Shown here: one piece after another, positions 1 through 5,801 of the stretch
How positions within the stretch are numbered: the first letter of the stretch is position 1
Layout of the letters: each line of letters begins with the position of its first letter
Source: an uncultured Clostridia bacterium
GTDB taxonomy: Bacteria; Bacillota; Clostridia; Christensenellales; Borkfalkiaceae
NCBI GenBank assembly: GCA_947629875.1
Contig: CANRFK010000027.1
Coordinates: 1-13,607 of the forward strand
Reading direction: 5' to 3'
DNA: 13,607 bases
Notes under the pieces: model-generated
What the model was told of the DNA's origin: nothing
Database searches by the model: none
What the model saw: only the letters and a program-made list of their open reading frames with translations
Program-made: the position numbers and the translations under genes

Positions 1-195
1 TCGGCGTTCCGAAGGGCGGATGAACTCGGCGATGCGATGGACGCCCGCTGTTACATGGCGAGCAAGAAGCGCACGAAATATAAAAAACTCCGCTTTTCGT
101 GGCGCGACCTCATCGGATTTTTCATGGGCGCCGCCCTCGTTACGGGCGTCGTGCTCTTCAACGTCTATGAGGCGTTTTTGTGGCTACCGGTATGA
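1..195 (+). CDS. ecfT: EcfT, energy-coupling factor transporter transmembrane subunit (C-terminal fragment)
   Basis: The open frame enters from the left edge and encodes 64 residues ending in TGA at 193-195. It begins SAFRRADELGDAMDARCY, which matches the conserved C-terminal coupling region of EcfT (family pattern SAFRRADELAxAMEARGY), followed by a basic stretch (SKKRTKYKKLRFSWRD) and one hydrophobic segment at about residues 40-60 of the fragment. EcfT is the membrane scaffold that links the two EcfA ATPases to vitamin- or metal-binding S components in the cytoplasmic membrane. Its stop overlaps the truA start in an ATGA arrangement, so the two are probably translationally coupled. The ecfA1-ecfA2-ecfT-truA order is common in Bacillota. 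The start and most of the protein lie outside the window. Confidence 0.9.
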   Translation, partial: SAFRRADELGDAMDARCYMASKKRTKYKKLRFSWRDLIGFFMGAALVTGVVLFNVYEAFLWLPV

Positions 196-965
196 GATAC
201 GTTTTGCTTGTACAATATGACGGAACGGAGTTTTCGGGCTATCAGACGCAGAAGAACGGCCGCACGGTGCAGGGCGTTTTGGAAAGCGCGGCGGCGGAGA
301 TCTTCGGCGCGTCTACGAGGGTCGCGGCGAGCGGCAGAACGGACGCGGGCGTCCACGCCTTGGGGCAGGTGTGCCACGTGGACGGCGAGACTTCCACGCC
401 GCCCGAAAAATTGCGCGAGCGGTTCAATGCCTTGCTCCCGCCCGACGTACGCATTTTGAGAAGCGCGGCGGCGCCCGCGGGCTTCGACTGCACGCGCGGC
501 GCCAAGAAAAAGACGTACTGCTACCGTTTTTATACGGCGGAGAGCGATCTTCCGCTCTTGGAGCGCTACGCGGTGCGCGTTCGTGAGACGCCCGATCTCT
601 TCCGCATGGAGACGGCGGCGAGCCTTTTGGAGGGCGAGCATAACTTTAAGGCGTTCTGCGCTTCGGGCTCCTCCGCCAAGACTTCGGTGCGCACCATTTA
701 CAAGGTGGAAATTTGCAAAAACCGCAAACCGTTGTTCTATTTATACGAAATTCGGGTGACGGGCAACGGCTTTTTATACAACATGGTGCGCATTCTTTCG
801 GGCGAACTTGTTTGCATCGGCTGCGGAAAGGGTATAGAAGATATGTTAAAGGCCTTTGAGACGGGGGAGAGGGCGCTGCTCGCAAGGACGATGCCCGCCC
901 GCGGGCTCATGTTGGAAAACGTGGATTACGGCGTTCCGCTGTTCGGGACGCCTTGGGAGGAATAG
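192..965 (+). CDS. truA: tRNA pseudouridine(38-40) synthase TruA
   Basis: This 257-residue protein is of normal TruA length. TruA isomerises uridines 38, 39 and 40 of the tRNA anticodon arm to pseudouridine in the cytoplasm. The N-terminus (MRYVLLVQYDGTEFSGYQ) is the typical TruA opening. The catalytic signature GRTDAGVHA lies at residues 48-56, with Asp51 as the expected nucleophile. The later segments YCYRFYT and GNGFLYNMVR (followed by ILSGELVCIG) match the conserved C-terminal half. I chose the ATG at 192 because it overlaps the ecfT stop as ATGA and gives the family N-terminus; an in-frame GTG at 180 would add only four residues. The stop at 963-965 directly abuts the next ATG, so the downstream membrane protein gene is probably co-transcribed. 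Confidence 0.96.
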   Translation: MRYVLLVQYDGTEFSGYQTQKNGRTVQGVLESAAAEIFGASTRVAASGRTDAGVHALGQVCHVDGETSTPPEKLRERFNALLPPDVRILRSAAAPAGFDCTRGAKKKTYCYRFYTAESDLPLLERYAVRVRETPDLFRMETAASLLEGEHNFKAFCASGSSAKTSVRTIYKVEICKNRKPLFYLYEIRVTGNGFLYNMVRILSGELVCIGCGKGIEDMLKAFETGERALLARTMPARGLMLENVDYGVPLFGTPWEE

Positions 966-1871
966 ATGGAACTTTTCGGTGTGATCGGCTGGATCTCCAT
1001 ACCGCAACTCGTCTTGCAGTACGTCAATTTTCGTGCGGACACTTTGGTGGAATTGATCGCCAACCAACGGCTCTATTGGTGGATCGTGCTCGGCGTGGGC
1101 GGGGGGCTGTATCTTCTCGGCCTCATCTTCGGCGGGTTCGGGCTCATGAAACTTGCCAAGAGGGCGGGCATCAAGCACGGCTGGATCGGCTTTCTTCCGT
1201 TTGCCAATACCTATCTCACGGGGAAACTTGCGGGCGAGGCAAACCTGTTCGGCTCGAGGATCAAGAATATCGGGCTCATCACGATGATCTGCGAGATTGT
1301 ATTTGTCGCGCTCAATCTCTTTTCCATGGCCTTGCAACTGGCCGTCCTCAAGCCCGGTTATTGGGAACTGCCCCCGGATTCGAACGACTACGAACTCTCC
1401 CCGTCGATGCTCGGGGCGGCGGGCATGGGGTGGATCTACACGGTCATGCACTACGGGATCCTCGGGATCATCAACTACGTGTTCAGCCTCGTCGTGCTCT
1501 TTGTCTTCTGCACGCTGTTCTTTGCCTTCTACCGCAAATATTACGCGCGCAGTCCCTTCCTTCTGACCTTCCTCTCCGCGGTGCTTCCGGGGCGCGGGTT
1601 TGCCATCTTCGCGGTGCGCAACAACACGCCCGTGGACTACACCGCCTACATGCGCCGCAGAATGCAACAGCAATACGCGCAGCAGCAACAGCAGCAATAC
1701 GGCCCCTACGACGGCGGTTACGGCTCGCAGGGCGGCTCGTACACGCCGCCTCCGCCCTCCGCTCCGCCCGAAGAGCCCTTCGGGAACGAATTCGGCGGAA
1801 CGCCCTCGGGCAATGCGCCGCCCTCGGGCAATGCGCCGCCCTCGGACGACGACCCGTTCTCCGATTTTTGA
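966..1871 (+). CDS. Polytopic membrane protein with Gln- and Pro-rich cytosolic tail, function unknown
   Basis: This 301-residue protein is not one I can name. Hydrophobic segments lie at about residues 38-60, 101-125 and 163-188, with a weaker one near 198-217. Between the first two is the sequence KLAKRAGIKHGWIGFLPFANTYLTG, split here only as description: a basic loop followed by an aromatic/proline patch that recurs in several uncharacterised Firmicutes membrane proteins. From residue 228 the protein becomes a low-complexity tail: basic (MRRRMQQQ), then a run of six Gln at 239-244, Gly/Tyr-rich sequence, PPPPSAPPEEP, two perfect SGNAPP repeats (281-292) and an acidic end (DDDPFSDF). The tail is probably cytosolic and disordered. 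The ATG follows the truA stop with no gap and has GGAGG at 957-961 as ribosome binding site, so it looks like the last gene of the ecfT-truA operon. Confidence 0.85.
   Translation: MELFGVIGWISIPQLVLQYVNFRADTLVELIANQRLYWWIVLGVGGGLYLLGLIFGGFGLMKLAKRAGIKHGWIGFLPFANTYLTGKLAGEANLFGSRIKNIGLITMICEIVFVALNLFSMALQLAVLKPGYWELPPDSNDYELSPSMLGAAGMGWIYTVMHYGILGIINYVFSLVVLFVFCTLFFAFYRKYYARSPFLLTFLSAVLPGRGFAIFAVRNNTPVDYTAYMRRRMQQQYAQQQQQQYGPYDGGYGSQGGSYTPPPPSAPPEEPFGNEFGGTPSGNAPPSGNAPPSDDDPFSDF
1803..1838 (+). repeat. 18-bp tandem repeat (two perfect copies plus a partial third)
   Basis: The 18-mer ccctcgggcaatgcgccg occurs at 1803-1820 and again at 1821-1838, and the next 7 bases (ccctcgg) begin a third copy. 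It is in frame and encodes the SGNAPP repeats of the membrane protein tail. Such a repeat can change copy number by slippage without breaking the reading frame. Confidence 0.9.
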
Positions 1872-1878
1872 ACAAAAT

Positions 1879-1903
1879 TTCCCGCTTCGGCGGGAATTTT
1901 TTT
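1879..1903 (+). terminator. Intrinsic terminator after the ecfT-truA operon
   Basis: A 7-bp stem (ttcccgc/gcgggaa) with a TTCG tetraloop is followed by seven T. It starts 8 nt after the stop codon of the membrane protein gene. Confidence 0.9.
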
Positions 1904-1914
1904 GCGGCAAATAT

Positions 1915-1943
1915 TTTACAACCGCCGATCGGCGTGCTATAAT
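1915..1943 (+). promoter_or_regulatory. Sigma-A promoter of the mnmE operon (extended -10)
   Basis: TTTACA at 1915-1920 and a perfect TATAAT at 1938-1943 are separated by 17 bp. A TGC at 1935-1937 gives an extended -10 element. Transcription should start near 1950, leaving a leader of about 60 nt before mnmE. Confidence 0.88.
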
Positions 1944-1964
1944 ATAACTAAAATTTATGGGAGA

Positions 1965-1997
1965 AGCGGGTTGTTGCGCATTTCAACAACCTGCGCT
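1965..1997 (+). other. Stem-loop in the mnmE leader, just upstream of the ribosome binding site
   Basis: GGTTGTTG (1969-1976) pairs with CAACAACC (1984-1991) around a 7-nt loop. AGCG (1965-1968) pairs with CGCT (1994-1997) across a 2-nt TG bulge, giving 12 bp in all. No T-run follows, so it is not a normal terminator. The ribosome binding site AGGAGA at 2001-2006 begins four bases after the stem. The role is unknown; mRNA stability or translational control are possible. Confidence 0.6.
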
Positions 1998-2008
1998 TAT
2001 AGGAGAGT

Positions 2009-3289
2009 ATGGAACTCATTTCCGCGATCGCAACGGCGGCGGGGCGCGGGGGCGTTGCCATCGTGCGCGTCTCGGGCGACGGCGCGCTCAAAATCGCGCA
2101 GACCATGTGCGGACGAAGGGAATTTGCGCCCAATTTTATGTACGCGGGGGAGATCGACTGCGGCACGGTGAAGGACTACGGCCTCGCCGTCTATTTCCGC
2201 GCGCCGAAGTCGTTCACGGGCGAGGATGTGGTGGAATTTCACCTGCACGGCGGAACGGAGATCGCCCGCGCCGCGCTCGCCCGCACGGCGGAACTCGGAG
2301 CACGGCTCGCGAAGGGCGGGGAGTTCACCCGCCGCGCCTTCTTGAACGGCAAACTCTCGCTCTCGGCGGCGGAGGGCATGGCGGATATGATCAACGCCGC
2401 CTCCGAGGCCGAGGTGCGCGCGGGGTATCTTCTCTACGGCGAAAAACTCACCCGCGAGGGGCGGGCTTTGCAAGAGAAGATCAAAACCTGCCTTGCGAGC
2501 GTGGAGGCCGACGTGGACTACCCCGAAGAGGACTTAAATGCGACCTCGCGGCGCGAAATCGGCAATATGTTGTCGGAAATCAGGCAATCTCTTTCGGCGC
2601 TCACCGCCCAATACCGCGCGGGGAAAAAGCTCAAAGAGGGGGTGCGCGTCGCCCTCTGCGGCAGACCCAACGCGGGCAAGAGCACCCTCTTCAACGCGCT
2701 GCTCGGCTACGACAGAGCCATCGTCTCGCCCGTCGCGGGCACGACGCGCGACGTCTTGGAGGGGGAACTTTCGATAAACGGCGTGCGGTTCGTGCTCACC
2801 GATACGGCGGGGCTCCGAAAGACCTCGGACGCCGTCGAGGAGGAGGGCGTCCGCCGCGCCGAGAAAGCGATTTCTGCCGCCGACGTCATCGTCTACCTCA
2901 AAGAGGAGGGCGACGAAGAGACTTTTCCCGCGGGTACGCCCGTCATCACGGTCACAGCGAAGAGTGATTTGGGCAGATGGGGTGGCGATATTGCGCTCTC
3001 CGCGCACACGGGCGAGGGGCTTGAAGCGCTCAAAAAGATGCTCTACGAGCGCGGCTACGGCGCGGAGAACGACGGCGCGTACCTCATGGAGGAGCGCCAC
3101 TTCGAGGCGGTGAAGGCGGCGCAGGAGCACGTTCTTGCCGCCCTTGCCGCGGTGGAGGGCGGGCTTCCCGCCGAACTCTATGCCGAGGATCTGCGCGGCG
3201 CGTACTATGCCTTGGGCGCGCTCGGCGGCGAGACGGCGGCGGAGAACGTCATCGACGAAATTTTTTCCAAATTCTGCGTGGGAAAATAG
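2009..3289 (+). CDS. mnmE: tRNA modification GTPase MnmE (TrmE)
   Basis: This 426-residue protein is somewhat shorter than the usual 450-460. With MnmG, MnmE installs the 5-carboxymethylaminomethyl or aminomethyl group on wobble U34 of certain tRNAs. The N-terminal folate-binding domain starts ISAIATAAGRGGVAIVRVSG. The inserted G domain shows G1 GRPNAGKS at 218-225 (Asn221 is the expected potassium ligand), G2 GTTRD at 244-248 and G3 DTAG at 265-268. G4 reads AKSD at 317-320 in place of NKxD, and the stretch between G3 and G4 is short. The protein ends FCVGK, the conserved C-terminal Cys motif, with Cys423 as the key residue. AGGAGA precedes the ATG at 2009. A LysR gene follows 9 nt after the stop; mnmG, a common neighbour, is not here. 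Confidence 0.97.
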   Translation: MELISAIATAAGRGGVAIVRVSGDGALKIAQTMCGRREFAPNFMYAGEIDCGTVKDYGLAVYFRAPKSFTGEDVVEFHLHGGTEIARAALARTAELGARLAKGGEFTRRAFLNGKLSLSAAEGMADMINAASEAEVRAGYLLYGEKLTREGRALQEKIKTCLASVEADVDYPEEDLNATSRREIGNMLSEIRQSLSALTAQYRAGKKLKEGVRVALCGRPNAGKSTLFNALLGYDRAIVSPVAGTTRDVLEGELSINGVRFVLTDTAGLRKTSDAVEEEGVRRAEKAISAADVIVYLKEEGDEETFPAGTPVITVTAKSDLGRWGGDIALSAHTGEGLEALKKMLYERGYGAENDGAYLMEERHFEAVKAAQEHVLAALAAVEGGLPAELYAEDLRGAYYALGALGGETAAENVIDEIFSKFCVGK

Positions 3290-3298
3290 GAGGACGAA

Positions 3299-4189
3299 AT
3301 GGTCAATCTCGAACTTTACAGGGTATTCTATACGGTGGCGCGGTGCGGGAGCCTCACCAAGGCGGCGGAGGAGCTCTATATCTCCCAGCCCGCCGTCTCA
3401 CAGGCGGTAAAACAGCTCGAAAGCCAGCTCGGCACGCCGCTTTTCCACCGCACGCACAGAGGCATGGAGCTCACCGCGCAGGGCGGGGAACTCGTATTTG
3501 AGGACGTGGAGAACGCACTGCGGCTTCTTACGGGCGTGGAGACGAAACTCGCGGAACTTCGCCAAAGCGCCACGGGAACCATTCGCATCGGCGCCTCCGA
3601 GACCATCTTCGAGTACATCCTCTCGGAGAAGATCGTGGAGTATCACAAGAAATATCCGCAGGTCAAAATTGAGCTCATCTCCGACGTCTCGCCCCGCATC
3701 ATCGAAGCGCTCAAGAGCGACAAGTGCGACATCGGGTTTTTGAATTTGCCCATCGAGGAGGACGAGGGCATCCGCCTCACGCAGTCCATCATGCTCCTCA
3801 ACGATGTGTTCGTCGCGGGCAAGGGATTTGAACATCTGAAGGGCGAGGAACTCACCGTGTGGGATCTGCAAAAATATCCGCTCCTCTTGTTGGAGCAGAG
3901 CACCGTCGCGCGGACGCAGGTGGATCGCTTCTTCGAGAGCCACGGCGTAAAATTGCAGCCCGCCGTCGAAGTGAACAGTTGGGACTTCATGAAGCGGCTG
4001 GTTACGAGCGGCATGGGCATCGGGTGTCTGCCGCGCGAGTACGCAAAGCGGCGGCTTCAATCGGGCGAGCTCTTCGAGCTCGACGTGCGCCCCGCCATGC
4101 CGTCGCGCTCGGTGGGCGTCGCCCTCCCCAAGAACGCCAGCGTGCCGTTTGCCCTCCGTGCGTTTATGGAACTCTTCCGCGAACAATAG
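3299..4189 (+). CDS. LysR-family transcriptional regulator
   Basis: This 296-residue protein has the full LysR architecture and length. The winged helix-turn-helix spans about residues 1-60, with the recognition region AAEELYISQPAVSQAVKQLE at 22-41 followed by LGTPLFHRTHRGMELTAQG. A linker helix at about 60-90 leads into a periplasmic-binding-protein-like effector domain from about residue 93 (GTIRIGASETI) to the end. LysR proteins bind DNA as tetramers and respond to a small-molecule ligand; neither ligand nor target can be read from this sequence. It starts 9 nt after mnmE with a perfect AGGAGG at 3288-3293, so it is probably transcribed with mnmE. That is unlike the usual divergent LysR arrangement and suggests its target lies elsewhere or is the downstream orphan gene. 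Confidence 0.95.
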   Translation: MVNLELYRVFYTVARCGSLTKAAEELYISQPAVSQAVKQLESQLGTPLFHRTHRGMELTAQGGELVFEDVENALRLLTGVETKLAELRQSATGTIRIGASETIFEYILSEKIVEYHKKYPQVKIELISDVSPRIIEALKSDKCDIGFLNLPIEEDEGIRLTQSIMLLNDVFVAGKGFEHLKGEELTVWDLQKYPLLLLEQSTVARTQVDRFFESHGVKLQPAVEVNSWDFMKRLVTSGMGIGCLPREYAKRRLQSGELFELDVRPAMPSRSVGVALPKNASVPFALRAFMELFREQ

Positions 4190-4198
4190 GGGGCGTGC

Positions 4199-4651
4199 AT
4201 GGTCAGCTATCCGATGGATACCGAGGGGCACGCAAGGGCGATGGAGGCTGCATTTCCGCAACTATATTACCGCATGGAACAGCTCGAGGAGCAGCTCATT
4301 TCGCATTTTTTGCGGGGAAGCGCGCAGTGCCTTGTCGCCTACGGGCATAAAGTTTCTTCCGCGCCTTACTTTTCAGCCGTCTCCTTCGAGGAGGGCGAGG
4401 CGGAGAAGTACGAAGCCCGTATGCGGAAGTTCTTTTCAACGTACAAGAACAAGCGATCGTCCGTTTTGCCGCGCCCCGATTTTGCGGTGCGCATTGAGGT
4501 GGATTTGGGCGGCGGGAACCGCGTGATGTTTGATTTCTCCTTTGCGGGCTATTGCGATGAGACGGTGCTCGCCTTCTGCGAGGCCGTCGAGATGCGCGCC
4601 GCCGAACTCTTCCGCCACCGCTTTTCGGATATAAAAAGGCAAATGGGGTAG
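4199..4651 (+). CDS. Hypothetical protein, 150 residues, soluble
   Basis: I do not recognise this protein. It has no signal peptide or membrane segment. The first third is predicted helical and rich in charged residues (MEAAFPQLYYRMEQLEEQLISHF, described in parts); the middle contains a Lys/Arg-rich stretch (YKNKRSSVLPRPD); the end alternates beta-like (FAVRIEVDLGGGNRVMFDFSF) and helical sequence (EAVEMRAAELFRHRFSDIKRQ). The ATG lies 9 nt after the LysR stop, with a G-rich ribosome binding site (aggggg) at about 4189-4194, so it is the third gene of the mnmE operon. Codon and base composition match the genes before it. It could be a partner or target of the LysR regulator, but nothing in the sequence shows this. 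Confidence 0.8.
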   Translation: MVSYPMDTEGHARAMEAAFPQLYYRMEQLEEQLISHFLRGSAQCLVAYGHKVSSAPYFSAVSFEEGEAEKYEARMRKFFSTYKNKRSSVLPRPDFAVRIEVDLGGGNRVMFDFSFAGYCDETVLAFCEAVEMRAAELFRHRFSDIKRQMG

Positions 4652-4666
4652 AAAAATACGCAACGG

Positions 4667-4693
4667 AAAAGGGTCGCAGGTGCGACCCTTTTT
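4667..4693. terminator. Bidirectional intrinsic terminator between convergent genes
   Basis: An 11-bp perfect stem (aaaagggtcgc/gcgaccctttt) with an AGGT loop reads into T-runs on both strands. It ends the mnmE operon (+), 15 nt after the orphan gene stop, and the bile salt hydrolase gene (-), 24 nt after its stop. Confidence 0.9.
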
Positions 4694-4717
4694 GCAATAT
4701 GGGGGCGGTTTTTCCGT

Positions 4718-5689
4718 TCAGTTATGATAGAAAATGCTCTGCTCCTCTTTGAGGGGAAAACAGAGGAGCGCGTTGCCGCTTCGCTCGGCTTCGCCCATTT
4801 TTACGGCGCAGATCTGCCTGTTTTCGTAGGTGGTATAGAAGTAGGTGCCCGTCTCGGTGTTGCAGCACGAAGAGTAGATGGTAAATTCGCATTTCTCGTC
4901 CCACCGTACGCTTCCGCGGGGCTGTTCCGCTGCGCCGAGCAAGTGGAAGAACTGCCCCACGTCGCCCGCCTCCGTGCCGTCGGAGAGGGAATTTTCCTTC
5001 ACGAAGGCGGCGCGCACGAAGCGGGAGGGGGAGGAGAAGTCCCCGGGCAGCCCCATTGCGCCCATGCCCCGCGAGTAGGGCTTCATTTCAAGCCGCGCGG
5101 AGAACTTGTTTTCGGGCGGGAACGGGGAGAGGGCGGCGTAGTCGGTGAGCCGCTCGAGCTGTTCGGGGAAGGGCGGGTTGTTGGTGAGGATCTCCGCGGG
5201 GTCGTCGTAAACTTTCAGCCCGTCGCAGGTGCTCTCCACCGCGATGGAGCCGTCCCTGCCCGAGATCATCCAATGCAGGGGAGAGAGGGGGAGCTCTTCG
5301 CTGTACGCAATGGCGGCGAGGTTGAGGCGGGCAAGTTTTTCCCGCGCCTTTGCAACACTTTCGCAGGTGCCGAGAAGGTAGGGGATGAGCTCGAAGGGGG
5401 CAACGTTGTCGCGGTCTTTCGCCTCGGGGAAGTAGTGCGCTCTCCCCGGGAAGTTGAGCCCCGCGGCGCACAGCCCCCTTTCGTTCACCGCGTCGTAGTA
5501 GAGGGGGAAGCCGTCCTGCACGTATGCCATGCCGATCATCGCGTAGTGCGTTTTGAGGGCGGGCAGGCGGCGGAGGGGAATGGGGAAGGCGCGCGGCGTT
5601 ATGACGACTTCCTCACGGTAGGAGTATTCGAGGTCGAAGTTGCGCCCGAAGTAGAGGCGCTTTGTTCTGTAAGCAATGGCGGTGCACAT
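4718..5689 (-). CDS. bsh: Bile salt hydrolase (choloylglycine hydrolase, Ntn-hydrolase family)
   Basis: This 323-residue protein has the usual length for the family. These enzymes cleave the amide bond of glycine- or taurine-conjugated bile acids, releasing free bile acids. It starts MCTAIA, so removal of Met1 exposes the N-terminal nucleophile Cys2. Other expected active-site residues are present: Arg16 and Asp19 in GRNFDLEY, Asn79 in GLNFP, Asn171 in ILTNNPPFPEQL and Arg223 in SPSRFVRAAF. Asn at the GLN position is typical of bile salt hydrolases, whereas penicillin V acylases usually carry Tyr there. No signal peptide is present, so it should be cytoplasmic. I chose the ATG at 5689 because Cys2 must follow it; the open frame runs further upstream but loses this. 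AAAGGAG at 5701-5707 serves as ribosome binding site at a slightly long distance. I see no clear promoter; it may depend on read-through or a weak site. Confidence 0.93.
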   Translation of the reverse strand: MCTAIAYRTKRLYFGRNFDLEYSYREEVVITPRAFPIPLRRLPALKTHYAMIGMAYVQDGFPLYYDAVNERGLCAAGLNFPGRAHYFPEAKDRDNVAPFELIPYLLGTCESVAKAREKLARLNLAAIAYSEELPLSPLHWMISGRDGSIAVESTCDGLKVYDDPAEILTNNPPFPEQLERLTDYAALSPFPPENKFSARLEMKPYSRGMGAMGLPGDFSSPSRFVRAAFVKENSLSDGTEAGDVGQFFHLLGAAEQPRGSVRWDEKCEFTIYSSCCNTETGTYFYTTYENRQICAVKMGEAERSGNALLCFPLKEEQSIFYHN

Positions 5690-5764
5690 ACGGTTAGGTT
5701 CTCCTTTCTTGCGAAGTTCTATGCGTGCCGATGCGCGGGCATTTCGCGCCGCGGCAGTACCATG

Positions 5765-5795
5765 AAAAAAGCGGCGCCCGCGAGAGGGGCGCCGC
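5765..5795 (-). terminator. Intrinsic terminator of the metalloprotease gene
   Basis: On the minus strand a 9-bp perfect stem (gcggcgccc/gggcgccgc) with a 7-nt loop is followed by six T. It starts 6 nt beyond the metalloprotease stop and separates that gene from the bile salt hydrolase gene. Confidence 0.92.
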
Positions 5796-5801
5796 GCGTT
5801 G

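Noticed and set aside
180..191. Upstream GTG start for truA
   Set aside because: The ATG at 192 forms the ATGA overlap with ecfT and gives the normal TruA N-terminus.
846..1910. Long open frame on the minus strand opposite truA and the membrane protein gene
   Set aside because: Arg/His/Glu-rich sequence with no recognisable fold; the plus strand encodes clear proteins with ribosome binding sites.
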